64,000 bases of DNA from Thiopseudomonas denitrificans (GTDB lineage Bacteria > Pseudomonadota > Gammaproteobacteria > Pseudomonadales > Pseudomonadaceae), in the NCBI RefSeq assembly GCF_002866065.1, contig NZ_LNJZ01000009.1, positions 748,643 through 812,642 of the forward strand, in the 5' to 3' direction. The translations under genes were made by a program, and so were the position numbers. Below are positions 1 to 9,436 of this stretch, piece after piece (positions within the stretch are counted from its first letter, which is position 1; the number at the start of each line of letters is the position of its first letter). Below the pieces are notes generated by a model. It had not been told where the DNA came from. It worked only from the letters and a program-made list of their open reading frames with translations, and ran no database searches.

Positions 1-369
1 CGCTGCCGTACTGCGCTGCAGTACCCGCTCCAGGGTGGTGCCGGAAAAATACAACCGTGACTCCTGGTGGTGGTCGCCCATCACCAGCAGGTCGACACTG
101 CGCGCCTTCTGTTGTGCCACCAGCGTTTGTACCGGACGACCGGTGACAATCACCAGTTCCGCAGCCGGCAAGCCAAGCTGCTCCAGCTGCCCGCCGATCA
201 GTTGACGTGCCGCTTCGCGGTTGTGCTCCAGCACCTGCTTTGGCAAGTGTTCTTCCTGTACATGCAACACTGTCAGCCGCGCTCCGTGCTGCACGGCCAG
301 CAGCGCTGCCCGTTGCAGGGCCAGCCAGGCATGACCACTCAGGTCATGCGCCACCATGATGTGCTGCAT
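1..369 (-). CDS. Universal stress protein (UspA family), C-terminus cut by window edge
   Basis: The reading frame starts with ATG at 369 and runs off the left edge, giving 123 visible residues. It opens MQHIMVAHDLSGHA, the beta-strand start of the Usp fold. The later VLHVQEEH strand and the segment LVMGDHHQES resemble the usual nucleotide-binding G-x-H motif. The start codon lies one base after the metY stop, so the two genes are probably co-transcribed. Usp proteins are small cytoplasmic proteins linked to stress survival; no specific role can be read here. The family call is firm; the C-terminus cannot be judged. Confidence 0.85.
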   Translation of the reverse strand, partial: MQHIMVAHDLSGHAWLALQRAALLAVQHGARLTVLHVQEEHLPKQVLEHNREAARQLIGGQLEQLGLPAAELVIVTGRPVQTLVAQQKARSVDLLVMGDHHQESRLYFSGTTLERVLQRSTAA

Positions 370-370
370 G

Positions 371-1645
371 TTATCTGGCCGCGTCCAGCGCCTGGCCCAG
401 ATCGGCCAGAATGTCGTCGATATGCTCGATACCGATCGACAGGCGCACCAGATCCTGACTAACGCCGGCCCTGGCCGCCTCTTCCACCGACAGCTGGCGG
501 TGGGTGGTGCTGGCCGGGTGACAGGCCAGGGTCTTGGCATCGCCGATGTTGACCAGACGGTAGATCATCTGCAGCGCATCAATGAAGCGTGCGCCGGCTT
601 GCTCGCCCCCCTTGATGCCGAAGCTGAGGATCGCCGACGGTTTGCCGCCGTAGTACTTTTGCGCCAGCGCGTGTTCGGCATGGTCCGGCAAACCGGCATA
701 GTTGACCCACTCCACCATGGGGTGGGCAGCCAGGTATTCGGCAACCTTCTGTGCGTTGTCACAATGACGTTCCATGCGCAGCGACAGGGTTTCCATGCCC
801 TGCATGATGAGGAAGGCATTGAACGGCGACAGTGCCGCACCCATGTTGCGCAGCGGCACCACCCGGCAGCGGCCGATGAAGGCGGCCGGACCAAAGGCCT
901 CGGTATAGACCACGCCGTGGTAGGACACATCCGGGGTATTGAGCAGCGGGAAACGCTCTTTATTCTCCGCCCAGGGGAACTTGCCGGAATCGACAATGGC
1001 ACCGGCAATGGTGGTGCCGTGGCCGCCGATGTACTTGGTCAGGGCATGCACGACAATGTCGGCACCATGCTCGATCGGACGGCACAGTGCCGGCGACGCC
1101 ACCGTATTGTCGACAATCAGCGGCACGCCATGGCGATGCGCGGCTGCAGCCAGCGCCTCGATATCCACCAGCGCACAGGACGGATTGCCGATGCTCTCAC
1201 AGAACACCGCCTTGGTGCGCCCGTCGATCAGTGCTTCCAGGCCGGCAATGTCATCGTGGTCGGCAAAGCGTACCTCGATGCCCTGGCGCGGCAGGGTATG
1301 GGCAAACAGGTTATAAGTACCACCATACAGTTTGGACACGGAAACGATATTGTCGCCCACCTCGGCAATCGCCTGGATGCTCATGGTGATCGCTGCCATG
1401 CCGGACGCCACTGCCAGTGCCGCCACGCCGCCTTCCAGCGCGGCAATGCGCTGTTCCAGCACATCGTTGGTCGGATTCATGATGCGGGTATAGATGTTGC
1501 CCGCCACCTTGAGGTCGAACAGATCAGCGCCATGCTGCGTATCATCAAACGTGTAGGAGGTGGTCTGGTAGATCGGTACCGCGGCAGATTTGGTGGTCGG
1601 GTCGGACTTGTAACCGGCGTGAATGGCAAGGGTTTCCAGCTTCAT
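371..1645 (-). CDS. metY: O-acetylhomoserine (thiol)-lyase, PLP enzyme of Met/Cys metabolism
   Basis: Protein of 424 residues of the Cys/Met metabolism PLP family. It makes homocysteine from O-acetylhomoserine and sulfide in the cytoplasm. The start [15 protein letters not shown] is preceded by an AGAGGAA ribosome site; an upstream in-frame ATG at 1735 gives an unconserved leader and was not used. The PLP lysine is K204 in [12 protein letters not shown], and the phosphate-site segment SGMAAI is near residue 81. The length and the 60-residue insertion relative to MetB/MetZ favour MetY over cystathionine gamma-synthase. It is divergent from hemH and followed at once by a Usp gene. Confidence 0.92.
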   Translation of the reverse strand: MKLETLAIHAGYKSDPTTKSAAVPIYQTTSYTFDDTQHGADLFDLKVAGNIYTRIMNPTNDVLEQRIAALEGGVAALAVASGMAAITMSIQAIAEVGDNIVSVSKLYGGTYNLFAHTLPRQGIEVRFADHDDIAGLEALIDGRTKAVFCESIGNPSCALVDIEALAAAAHRHGVPLIVDNTVASPALCRPIEHGADIVVHALTKYIGGHGTTIAGAIVDSGKFPWAENKERFPLLNTPDVSYHGVVYTEAFGPAAFIGRCRVVPLRNMGAALSPFNAFLIMQGMETLSLRMERHCDNAQKVAEYLAAHPMVEWVNYAGLPDHAEHALAQKYYGGKPSAILSFGIKGGEQAGARFIDALQMIYRLVNIGDAKTLACHPASTTHRQLSVEEAARAGVSQDLVRLSIGIEHIDDILADLGQALDAAR

Positions 1646-1799
1646 GACGTTCCTCTGTGCAGACGATATGAAAATTCCGCCAAGCATGCCGGCGCTGGCC
1701 CCCGCGGTCAAGCATGTCGGCCGGCAAGCTCGCACTCCGCCGCGCGGGGCTTTACAATGGCCGCTTTATTTCAATCGCCAGGCCAACCAAGGGTTATCT

Positions 1800-2822
1800 A
1801 TGCACGATCAGGGCTTGTTGTTAGTCAATCTCGGCTCTCCACTCTCTACAGAAGTGGCCGATGTACGTCAGTATCTCAACCAGTTTCTCATGGACCCTCA
1901 CGTTGTCGACCTGCCCTGGCCATTGCGCCGCCTGCTGGTCAGCCTGATCCTGCTGCGCCGGCCAGCCGAGTCAGCCGAAGCCTACAAGCTGGTATGGCAG
2001 CCGGAAGGTTCACCCCTGGTGGTGATCAGTGAGCGCCTGCGTGACGAGGTGCGCAAGCTGTGGTCCCACGGCCCGGTCGAGCTGGGCATGCGCTATGCCC
2101 AGCCATCAATCGAAAGCGCCCTGCTGCGCCTGGCGGAACAAAACGTCAAATCCGTGGTGCTGGCACCGCTGTATCCGCAGTTTGCCGAAAGCACCACCAC
2201 CACTGCCATCGAAGAAGCCGAACGTATCGTCAACAAGCACAAGCTGACACTGGAGCTGCGCACCCTGCCGGCATTTTACGAAGACGAAAGCTATATCCAC
2301 GCCTTGGTGGCCAGTGCCCGGCCCGATCTGGAGCAGGACTTCGACCACCTCCTGCTCAGCTTTCACGGCTTGCCGGAGCGCCACCTGACCAAGCTGGACC
2401 CGACCGGCAATCACTGCCTGCAAAGCGCGGACTGCTGCCAGACTGCCTCCGACGAGGTGCTCGCCGGCTGTTACCGCGCCCAGTGCCTGCGTACTGCCGA
2501 GCGCTTTGCCAGTGCGGCGCAGCTGCAGCCACAGCAATGGTCGGTGTCTTTCCAGTCCCGACTGGGGCGGGCCAAGTGGATCGAGCCCTACACCGAAGAG
2601 CAACTGGAAGAGCTGGCCGGCCAGGGCGTCAAAAAGCTGCTGGTGATGTCACCAGCCTTTGTTGCCGACTGCATCGAAACCCTGGAAGAGCTGGCCATTC
2701 GTGGCCGCGAGCAATTCATCGCTGCCGGCGGCGAGGACCTGCACCTGATCCCCTGCCTGAACGACCACCCGGAATGGGCCGCCGCCCTGGTCCGCCTGTG
2801 TGAAGCACGCCGGAGCAGTTAA
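1800..2822 (+). CDS. hemH: Ferrochelatase
   Basis: 340 residues. Inserts ferrous iron into protoporphyrin IX, the last step of protoheme synthesis. The start [14 protein letters not shown] follows an AAGGG ribosome site at 1788-1793. The metal-binding histidine is in [10 protein letters not shown] (H189), and the conserved C-terminal DCIETLEE segment lies near residue 291-298. Between them is a cysteine-rich stretch (C206, C212, C213, C224, C229) absent from the shorter E. coli enzyme. It stands alone on the plus strand, divergent from metY. The family call is secure; whether the cysteines bind a cluster is unknown. Confidence 0.95.
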   Translation: MHDQGLLLVNLGSPLSTEVADVRQYLNQFLMDPHVVDLPWPLRRLLVSLILLRRPAESAEAYKLVWQPEGSPLVVISERLRDEVRKLWSHGPVELGMRYAQPSIESALLRLAEQNVKSVVLAPLYPQFAESTTTTAIEEAERIVNKHKLTLELRTLPAFYEDESYIHALVASARPDLEQDFDHLLLSFHGLPERHLTKLDPTGNHCLQSADCCQTASDEVLAGCYRAQCLRTAERFASAAQLQPQQWSVSFQSRLGRAKWIEPYTEEQLEELAGQGVKKLLVMSPAFVADCIETLEELAIRGREQFIAAGGEDLHLIPCLNDHPEWAAALVRLCEARRSS

Positions 2823-2844
2823 GACCTGTTGCAACGCCGCACCC

Positions 2845-2923
2845 TGTAGGTGCGAATTCATTCGCACATGCTCTTCTACAGCCCGGCAGCGCCAGGCTTG
2901 TTCGAATAAATTCGAACCTGCAC
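2845..2923. repeat. REP pair (REPIN-like element), copy A
   Basis: Two palindromes in inverted arrangement. TGCGAAT-TC-ATTCGCA is at 2851-2866 and TTCGAAT-AA-ATTCGAA at 2901-2916, separated by a GC-rich hairpin (GCCCGGC...). The outer ends are CTGTAGG and ACCTGCA. The same layout recurs at 7126-7204 and 9231-9339, always between genes. It fills most of the 240-bp gap between hemH and phoH. Confidence 0.75.
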
Positions 2924-3062
2924 ACAACAGGCCTTTTTCCGCGTAGCAGATGACCGGGCAGCGGCCTTTTCCCCGCAATTTCAGCGCATGCAATGCTTGC
3001 GCTTTATTACCGCGCGGTTATCCTAGGCATATTCCCCTTTCGAGACGAGGCTATTCCCCCTC

Positions 3063-4064
3063 TTGGACAGTACGACATCGATTCATCGCTTTGCCCTGGA
3101 CGGCTTTGAGGCCGCCCGCTTTGCCAACATGTGCGGCCAGTATGACGAGCATCTGCGCCTGATCGAGCGCCAGCTACACGTGACCATCCGCAATCGTGGC
3201 GAGCAGTTCGAGCTGTTGGGCGAGGATGATGCCACCCGCAAGGCGGAAATCTTCCTGCGCAACCTGTACCGCGAAGCCAAACTGCGTGATCTCGGCCCTG
3301 ATGACGTACACCTGCTGCTTCAGGAAGCCGGCATGCAGCAACAGGTCATGCCCGCCGCCGCAGAAGCAGCCGACAACAGCGTCACCCTGCGTACCCGTAA
3401 AAAGACCATCCGTCCGCGCGGCCGCAACCAGCAGGGTTACGTACGCTCGATCAGGCAGCATGACATCAACTTCGGCGTCGGCCCGGCCGGTACCGGCAAG
3501 ACCTACCTGGCCGTTGCCTGTGCCGTCGATGCCCTTGAGCGCGGCGATATCGAACGCATCCTGCTGGTACGTCCGGCGGTCGAGGCCGGTGAAAAACTCG
3601 GTTTCCTGCCCGGCGACCTGAGCCAGAAAATCGACCCCTATCTGCGCCCGCTCTACGATGCCCTCTACGAGATGCTCGGTACCGACTACGTCAACCGGCT
3701 GATCGAACGCCAGATCATCGAGGTGGCCCCGTTGGCCTACATGCGCGGCCGCACCCTGAGCAACAGCTTCATCATTCTCGACGAAAGCCAGAACACCACC
3801 CGTGCGCAGATGAAAATGTTCCTGACGCGCATCGGCTTTGGCTCCACCGCAGTGATTACCGGCGACATCACCCAGATCGACCTGCCGCGCGGCAGCCAGT
3901 CCGGTCTCAAGCACGTGCTGCATGTGCTGAAAGACGTCAAAGGGCTAGGCTTCACCTTCTTCGACTCCACCGACGTGGTGCGTCACCCGCTGGTCCAGCT
4001 GATTGTCGAAGCCTACGACGCCTTCGATGAACAGGAAACACAGGCGGCCCGTGATGAAGCTTGA
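3063..4064 (+). CDS. ybeZ: PhoH-family ATPase (YbeZ)
   Basis: 333 residues. PhoH-like P-loop ATPase with an N-terminal single-strand nucleic-acid binding part, thought to work in RNA metabolism with YbeY. Walker A GPAGTGKT is at residues 140-147 and the Walker B-like segment is [10 protein letters not shown]. The start is TTG at 3063, chosen because the N-terminus then matches the family ([24 protein letters not shown]). First gene of the cluster ybeZ-ybeY-corC-lnt; its stop overlaps the ybeY start by 11 bases. The usual upstream miaB is replaced here by hemH. Confidence 0.93.
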   Translation: MDSTTSIHRFALDGFEAARFANMCGQYDEHLRLIERQLHVTIRNRGEQFELLGEDDATRKAEIFLRNLYREAKLRDLGPDDVHLLLQEAGMQQQVMPAAAEAADNSVTLRTRKKTIRPRGRNQQGYVRSIRQHDINFGVGPAGTGKTYLAVACAVDALERGDIERILLVRPAVEAGEKLGFLPGDLSQKIDPYLRPLYDALYEMLGTDYVNRLIERQIIEVAPLAYMRGRTLSNSFIILDESQNTTRAQMKMFLTRIGFGSTAVITGDITQIDLPRGSQSGLKHVLHVLKDVKGLGFTFFDSTDVVRHPLVQLIVEAYDAFDEQETQAARDEA

Positions 4065-4535
4065 GCTTGACCTGCAGCTGGCCAGCAGCGCCGGCGCCCT
4101 GCCCGGACAGGCCGACTTCGAACGCTGGTGCCGCACCGCCCTGTCGACACGACGTGACACTGCCGAGCTGACCATCCGCGTGGTCGACGAAGACGAGGGC
4201 CGCGAACTCAACCGCGACTGGCGCGGCAAGGACTACGCCACCAACGTGCTGTCTTTTGTCGCCGACATACCGCCGGGCATCCTCGACATTCCCCTGCTGG
4301 GTGATCTGGTCATCTGCGCCCCGGTGGTGGCTCGCGAAGCCGCCGAACAGGCAAGACCAGCGACGCCCACTGGGCCCATCTGGTGATCCACGGCTGCCTG
4401 CACCTGCTCGGCTTTGACCATATCGAGGATGACGAAGCCGAAACCATGGAAGCTCTTGAGCGCCAGTTGCTGGCCAGCCTGGGCTACCCCGACCCCTATG
4501 CCGATCACGAACGGACGGAACTGCATACACCATGA
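4054..4535 (+). pseudogene. ybeY: Endoribonuclease YbeY, interrupted by a -1 frameshift
   Basis: YbeY is a zinc-dependent RNase needed for 16S rRNA 3' maturation and ribosome quality control. The frame from ATG 4054 reads correctly to about residue 99 (REAAEQ), then runs into an early TGA at 4384-4386. The remainder, including the zinc motif [11 protein letters not shown], continues in the neighbouring frame to TGA 4533-4535. Adding one G to the run at 4350-4351 restores an unbroken 160-residue protein with H113, H117 and H123 and a normal C-terminus. The restored gene overlaps corC by ATGA. Either a sequencing error or a recent null allele; the undamaged downstream half favours error. Confidence 0.9.
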
Positions 4536-5365
4536 GCGAAGACAATTCGAGTACCGGGCACAAGTCCTGGCTGGACAAGCTCGCACAGGCCTTCAACCAC
4601 GAGCCGAAAACCCGCCAGGAGCTGTTTGCCCTGCTGCGCGAAGCCAACCGCAACAACCTGCTGGACGATGACGCCCTGGGCATTGTGGAAGGAGCCATGG
4701 AAATCGACGAGCTGAAAGTTCGCGACATCATGATTCCCCGCTCGCAGATGATCTGCATCCAGGTGGACCAGACCCCGGAAGAGTTCCTGCCGGCGGTGTT
4801 CGAGGCCGCCCATTCGCGCTATCCGGTGATTGGCGAGAACACCGACGAAGTGCTCGGCATCCTGCTGGCCAAGGACCTGCTGCCGCTGATCCTGGCGCGG
4901 CCGGACAATTTCAGCCTGCGCCAGCTGCTGCGCCCCTGCACCTTCGTGCCCGAGTCCAAGCGCCTCAACGTGCTGCTCAAGGAATTCCGCGCCAACCACA
5001 ACCACATGGCCATCGTCATCGATGAATACGGCGGCGTGGATGGCCTGGTCACCATCGAGGACGTGCTGGAACAGATTGTCGGCGACATCGAGGACGAACA
5101 CGACATCGATGACGACAACTTCATCCGCCAGCTGCCGACCGGCGACTTCATCGTCAAGGCCCTGACCCCGGTCGAGGACTTCAACGAATTTTTCAAGAGC
5201 GGCTTTTCCGAAGACGACTACGACACCATCGGTGGCGTGGTGATGAGCGGATTCGGCCATCTGCCCAAGCGCAATGAAACCATCGAGCTGGAACAATGGC
5301 GTTTCCGCGTGGTCAATTCCGACAGCCGCCGCCTGCACCTGCTGCGCGTCAGCAAGATACGCTGA
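4532..5365 (+). CDS. corC: CorC/HlyC-type CBS-domain protein, Mg/Co homeostasis
   Basis: 277 residues, no membrane segment. It has two CBS domains at about residues 65-190 ([11 protein letters not shown] ... [38 protein letters not shown]) and a C-terminal CorC_HlyC domain ending [20 protein letters not shown]. The family is linked to divalent-cation efflux or homeostasis; the exact activity is not settled. The start codon overlaps the ybeY stop, indicating translational coupling, and lnt follows 231 bp later, as in other pseudomonads. Confidence 0.93.
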   Translation: MSEDNSSTGHKSWLDKLAQAFNHEPKTRQELFALLREANRNNLLDDDALGIVEGAMEIDELKVRDIMIPRSQMICIQVDQTPEEFLPAVFEAAHSRYPVIGENTDEVLGILLAKDLLPLILARPDNFSLRQLLRPCTFVPESKRLNVLLKEFRANHNHMAIVIDEYGGVDGLVTIEDVLEQIVGDIEDEHDIDDDNFIRQLPTGDFIVKALTPVEDFNEFFKSGFSEDDYDTIGGVVMSGFGHLPKRNETIELEQWRFRVVNSDSRRLHLLRVSKIR

Positions 5366-5596
5366 CGCCATGCTTGCAGCACTCCGGGCCATGCAGCCAG
5401 CCGCGAGCCACGTTCTGCGTACAGCAAAGTCTGGCCGCAGACCCGGCGACAGAAGCCGGGTGCCGAGCCAGGCGTACATACGCCGGGTGACAGAATAGCC
5501 GTACGGAATCATGCACACGGCTCTTGCAGCTACCACTACTGCAAACACAGCGCCAAAACACGCCCTGCCCTGCAACCGGCCCAAGGATTTTCAGCC
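5366..5596. other. Intergenic gap corC-lnt with two short hairpins
   Basis: No credible gene. Two inverted repeats are visible: ACCCGGC/GCCGGGT at 5441-5461 and GGCGTA/TACGCC at 5471-5484. Neither is followed by a T-run, so they are poor terminators. They could be processing or mRNA-end structures after corC. Confidence 0.4.
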
Positions 5597-7108
5597 TTGC
5601 AATTCATACTCCACAAACGCTGGATACACCACCTGCTGGCACCGCTGGCAGGCTGCCTGCTGACCCTGTCACTGGCTCCGTTTGACCTGTGGCCACTGGC
5701 TCCGCTGTCGATTGCCCTGCTGTACCTGTTGCTGCAGGAAGCCACCAGCCGCCAGGCACTACTTACCGGCTGGTTGTTCGGGTTCGGCCTGTTTGCCTCC
5801 GGTGCCAGCTGGGTCTACGTCAGCATCCACGACTACGGTGCCGCCCCTCCCTTGCTGGCCGGCTTCCTGACATTGCTGTTTGTTGCTGCGCTGGCCCTGT
5901 TTCATGCCCTGCAAGCCTGGCTCTGGGTGCGCTACCTGCGCCATCCCGAGCACCGGCTGCTCAACGTTCCGGCCTTTGCCGTCCTCTGGGTCGCCATGGA
6001 GGCGTTTCGCGGCTGGTTCCTGACCGGTTTCCCCTGGCTGTATGCCGGTTACAGCCAGCTGGAAGGCCCGCTGGCCGGCCTCGCTCCGCTGGGCGGCGTC
6101 TGGCTGATCAGTCTTGTTCTGGCCATGAGCGGCCCCCTGCTGGTTCAGCTGTTCTGTCACCGTCTGAGCCGCCGCCAAACCCTGACCCGCGCCCTGCTGT
6201 TGCCGCTCCTCTGGCTGGGCAGCATGCCCTTGCACCAGCACGAATGGACACGCCCGGCCGGACAGCCGCTATCGGTTTCAGTATTCCAGGGCAACATCGA
6301 ACAGAACCTGAAATGGGACCCGGACCAGCTCGCCGCCCAGCTCGACCTGTACCGGGAGATGACCCTGGACGCAGCGACCGCCGACATCTTGCTCTGGCCG
6401 GAAACCGCCGTCCCCCTGTTCCAGGACAGCGCCCGGCCCTGGCTTGACTTCATGCACGAGCGTGCACTCGAGCGGGGTAGCGCCCTGATCACCGGCATCC
6501 CCGTACGCCACGTTGCCGACGACGGCCGACGCAGCTTCTATAACGGCATTACCGTGCTGGGCGAGGGCTCCGGCGATTACCTGAAGCAAAAGCTGGTACC
6601 CTTTGGCGAGTACGTGCCCCTGCAGGACTGGCTGCGCGGCCTGATCGAATTCTTTGACCTGCCCATGTCCGACTTTGCCCGCGGCCCGGCCGGTCAGCCG
6701 CCCCTGCAGGCCCGCGGCCACAGCATCGCGCCCTACATCTGCTACGAAGTGGTCTACCCGGAGTTTGCCACCCGGCTGGCGGCACAAAGCGAGATTCTGC
6801 TGACCATCAGCAACGACACCTGGTTCGGCCGCTCGATCGGCCCGCTACAGCATCTGCAAATGGCGCAGATGCGGGCACTGGAGGCCGGCCGCTGGATGAT
6901 TCGCGGCACCAACAACGGCATCAGCGTACTGGTCAATCCCTTTGGCCAGATCACCGCCGAGATTCCCCAGTTTGAACAGGCGGTTCTGCACGGCCAGGTG
7001 GTCCCCATGCAGGGGCTGACACCCTACCTGAGGTTTGGCTCATGGCCGCTAGGCATTCTGTGCACACTGCTGTTGCTCTTCGCCATCCAGCAAAAACGCA
7101 AGCACTGA
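5597..7108 (+). CDS. lnt: Apolipoprotein N-acyltransferase
   Basis: 503 residues. Inner-membrane enzyme that adds the third acyl chain to lipoproteins. The N-terminal 190 residues form several hydrophobic helices, a final helix lies near the C-terminus (LGILCTLLLLFAI), and a nitrilase-like domain sits between. The catalytic triad is visible: E269 in LLWPETAVP, K330 in YLKQKLVPFGEY and C382 in ICYEVVYPE. The start is TTG 5597, nine bases after AAGGA at 5583-5587. It ends the ybeZ-ybeY-corC cluster and converges on tldD across a REP pair. Confidence 0.95.
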   Translation: MQFILHKRWIHHLLAPLAGCLLTLSLAPFDLWPLAPLSIALLYLLLQEATSRQALLTGWLFGFGLFASGASWVYVSIHDYGAAPPLLAGFLTLLFVAALALFHALQAWLWVRYLRHPEHRLLNVPAFAVLWVAMEAFRGWFLTGFPWLYAGYSQLEGPLAGLAPLGGVWLISLVLAMSGPLLVQLFCHRLSRRQTLTRALLLPLLWLGSMPLHQHEWTRPAGQPLSVSVFQGNIEQNLKWDPDQLAAQLDLYREMTLDAATADILLWPETAVPLFQDSARPWLDFMHERALERGSALITGIPVRHVADDGRRSFYNGITVLGEGSGDYLKQKLVPFGEYVPLQDWLRGLIEFFDLPMSDFARGPAGQPPLQARGHSIAPYICYEVVYPEFATRLAAQSEILLTISNDTWFGRSIGPLQHLQMAQMRALEAGRWMIRGTNNGISVLVNPFGQITAEIPQFEQAVLHGQVVPMQGLTPYLRFGSWPLGILCTLLLLFAIQQKRKH

Positions 7109-7125
7109 ATCTGCTGCGAAGCTGC

Positions 7126-7204
7126 ACCCTGCGAATTCATTCGCACATACGGGCCTTGTAGCCCGGCGCTGCCGGGCTTTGTCCGGATAAATCCGGACCT
7201 ACAG
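7126..7204. repeat. REP pair (REPIN-like element), copy B
   Basis: Same design as the element at 2845-2923. TGCGAAT-TC-ATTCGCA is followed by a central GCCCGGC hairpin and a diverged second palindrome TCCGGAT-AA-ATCCGGA, ending ACCTACAG. It lies between the convergent lnt and tldD genes, where its hairpins could protect or end both transcripts. Confidence 0.7.
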
Positions 7205-7264
7205 CTGGCCGGTATCGCACCTACAGAATCGTTGCCTCGCGCGGGAAGTACGGCAAGACGATGA

Positions 7265-8704
7265 TCAGGCGGTACCACCCACGGTTATAGCATCAATCTT
7301 CAGCGTGGGCTGGCCGACGCCAACCGGCACGGTCTGGCCGGCCTTGCCACACATACCGACGCCGCTGTCCAGCTCGAGGTCGTTACCGACCATCGATACC
7401 CCGCGCATGCAATCCGGGCCGTTGCCGATCAGGGTGGCGCCCTTCACCGGCGCGGTGATCCTGCCGTCCTCGATCAGGTAGGCTTCGCTGGTGGAAAAGA
7501 CGAATTTGCCACTGGTGATATCGACCTGGCCACCGCCCAGACTGGCACAATAGATGCCCTTCTTCACCGAACGGACAATCTCCTCCGGGTCCGACTCGCC
7601 GGCCAGCATGTAGGTATTAGTCATGCGCGGCATCGGCAGGTGGGCATAGGACTCGCGCCGGCCATTGCCGGTACTGGCAACACCCATCAGACGGGCATTG
7701 AGCTTGTCCTGCATGTAACCACGCAGGATACCGTTCTCGATCAGTACGGTGTTCTGCGCCGCCACCCCCTCATCGTCCAGCGTCAGCGAGCCACGGCGGC
7801 CGGCAAGGGTGGCATCATCGACAATGGTGCACAGCGGCGAGGCCACCTGCTGACCGATCAGGCCGCTGTAGTTGGAACTGCCCTTGCGGTTGAAGTCGCC
7901 CTCCAGGCCATGCCCGACCGCCTCGTGCAGCAGCACGCCGCTCCAGCCCGGTGCCATCACCACCGGCATGCTGCCGGCCGGTGCCGCCACCGCATCCAGA
8001 TTGACCAGCGCCTGGCGCACCGCCTCGCGGGCGTAATCTTGCATGCGGTCATTTTCCACGAAATAACGGTAGTCGGTACGGCCACCACCACCATGGCTGC
8101 CCCGCTCGCGACGACCATTGTGCTCGATAATCACGCTGACATTGCAACGCACCATGGGCCTGATGTCGGTCGCCAGTGTGCCATCCAGATCGGCAACCAG
8201 CACATGCTCCCATGCCCCGACCAGGCTCAGGCTGACCTGACTGACCCGGCTGTCCAGGCTGCGGGTGAAGGCATCCAGTTCCTTGAGCAGGCCGACCTTT
8301 TCCTCCGCACTCAACACATGCAGGGGCGTCTCTACCGGGTACAGCGGCACGGCCGGCGACTGCACCAATGCCAGTGGACGGCCCTGCCGGCCACTACGCA
8401 CAATGCTGCGTGACGCCTGTGCCGCCTGTGTCAGCGCCGACAGGTCGATACTGTTGCTGTAGGAAAAACCGGTCTTCTCGCCGGCCATGGCACGCACGCC
8501 GACACCCTGGTCCAGGCTGAAATTACCCTGCTTGACGATGCCCTCTTCCAGCACCCAGGACTCGGTCATGCGGCGCTGGAAATACAGGTCACCGGCATCG
8601 ATACCCGGGCCGGCTACCTGCGCCAGCAGCGCGTCCAGATCGGACAGCTGCAGGCCATTGGCGGCCAGCAACACCTGTGCGGCATCTTGTGTCTGCTGTG
8701 TCAT
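7265..8704 (-). CDS. tldD: Metalloprotease TldD
   Basis: 479 residues. The TldD subunit of the TldD/TldE protease, which degrades unfolded peptides and in enterobacteria trims microcin B17 and CcdA. The zinc signature [11 protein letters not shown] has H260, E261 and H265. The C-terminus has the expected glycine-rich sheet ([27 protein letters not shown]). The start is ATG 8704. The partner tldE (pmbA) is not in the window. The DUF1820 gene lies 67 bp upstream in the same direction and may be co-transcribed. Confidence 0.95.
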   Translation of the reverse strand: MTQQTQDAAQVLLAANGLQLSDLDALLAQVAGPGIDAGDLYFQRRMTESWVLEEGIVKQGNFSLDQGVGVRAMAGEKTGFSYSNSIDLSALTQAAQASRSIVRSGRQGRPLALVQSPAVPLYPVETPLHVLSAEEKVGLLKELDAFTRSLDSRVSQVSLSLVGAWEHVLVADLDGTLATDIRPMVRCNVSVIIEHNGRRERGSHGGGGRTDYRYFVENDRMQDYAREAVRQALVNLDAVAAPAGSMPVVMAPGWSGVLLHEAVGHGLEGDFNRKGSSNYSGLIGQQVASPLCTIVDDATLAGRRGSLTLDDEGVAAQNTVLIENGILRGYMQDKLNARLMGVASTGNGRRESYAHLPMPRMTNTYMLAGESDPEEIVRSVKKGIYCASLGGGQVDITSGKFVFSTSEAYLIEDGRITAPVKGATLIGNGPDCMRGVSMVGNDLELDSGVGMCGKAGQTVPVGVGQPTLKIDAITVGGTA

Positions 8705-8771
8705 GTTGCATTGCTCCTGAATGTTGCCTGCTCATTACGCGACATTGCGCAATGGCCAGCCTGCGCCCCGC

Positions 8772-9098
8772 TCATGCCTTCGGCGGAACCGGCAAGGGGA
8801 AGCTCATGATATTGCTGCCGGTGGCCTCGCTGATACGGGCCACGCCCAGACGCTCGACTTCGTCGATGCGCACAATGGCATGCATCGGAATATAACTGCG
8901 GATCACGCCCTCGAACTGGGTCTTGAGCTTCTCTTCACTGGGATCGATCACCATCTGGGTGCGTTCGCCAAACACGAACTCCTCAACCTCGAGAAAGCCC
9001 CACAGATCACTCTGATATATGGCCTTGGCGTAGATTTCAAAGACCTGCCCCTGGTTGACGAAAATCACCTTGAAGATTTGTGCATCTTCTTTGCTCAT
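8772..9098 (-). CDS. DUF1820 family protein
   Basis: 108 residues starting MSKEDAQIFKVIFVNQGQVFEIYAKAIYQSD; the segments WGFLEVEEFVFGER and VIRSYIPMHAIVRIDEVERLG are characteristic of DUF1820. No signal peptide or membrane helix, so probably cytoplasmic. The ATG at 9098 was preferred because the longer frame upstream runs into the tandem repeat and REP region. Function unknown. It lies just upstream of tldD on the same strand. Confidence 0.8.
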   Translation of the reverse strand: MSKEDAQIFKVIFVNQGQVFEIYAKAIYQSDLWGFLEVEEFVFGERTQMVIDPSEEKLKTQFEGVIRSYIPMHAIVRIDEVERLGVARISEATGSNIMSFPLPVPPKA

Positions 9099-9164
9099 GG
9101 CCCTGCCCGCTATCCAATAAACCGGGCGCCATTCTAGCCTGAATACAGATTTTTTGCGCATGCG

Positions 9165-9192
9165 GCAGGTAGCAGGTAGCAGGTAGCAGGTA
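9165..9192. repeat. Tandem 7-mer, four copies of GCAGGTA
   Basis: Four perfect head-to-tail copies upstream of the DUF1820 gene, about 70 bp before its start codon. Such short arrays can change copy number by slippage and here could alter the leader or promoter spacing. Confidence 0.8.
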
Positions 9193-9230
9193 GCACTGTA
9201 TCCAGCAAAGGGGGAATTACGTGGCATGCC

Positions 9231-9339
9231 CTGTAGGTTCGAATTTATTCGAACAAAGCCCGGCAACGCCGGGCAACCGAGGCGAGCTGTGCGAACTGTG
9301 CGAACTGTGCGAACTGTGCGAATAAATTCGCACCTACAG
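9231..9339. repeat. REP pair (REPIN-like element), copy C, with internal 9-mer array
   Basis: Opens CTGTAGG with the palindrome TTCGAATTTATTCGAA, has a central GCCCGGC/GCCGGGC hairpin, and closes with TGCGAATAAATTCGCA and CCTACAG. The ends are inverted copies of each other. Between hairpin and tail the 9-mer CTGTGCGAA is repeated four times (9287-9322), the last copy merging into the tail palindrome. Confidence 0.75.
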
Positions 9340-9400
9340 TGATTTGCTTGTCAAATCAGCAGCCCCAGGGAAACCCGAGCAAAAAAGTGCGACAAAAAGC

Positions 9401-9429
9401 TTGCATCAGATAATGCGAACCATTATCAT
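9401..9429 (+). promoter_or_regulatory. Sigma70 promoter with overlapping Fur box for the small RNA
   Basis: The -35 TTGCAT (9401-9406) and -10 TATCAT (9424-9429) are separated by 17 bp. A 19-bp dyad GATAATGCGAACCATTATC (9409-9427) has perfect 7-bp arms identical to the arms of the Fur consensus. It covers the spacer and most of the -10, a classic repressor position. Expected behaviour: silent when iron is plentiful, on when iron is scarce. Confidence 0.75.
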
Positions 9430-9436
9430 CTACATC

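Noticed and set aside
356..2032. Long plus-strand open frame over metY
   Set aside because: Opposite-strand shadow of a high-GC gene; no ribosome site or family resemblance, and metY is clear on the other strand.
9287..9322. CRISPR-like array
   Set aside because: Four contiguous 9-mers without spacers; a simple tandem repeat inside a REP pair.
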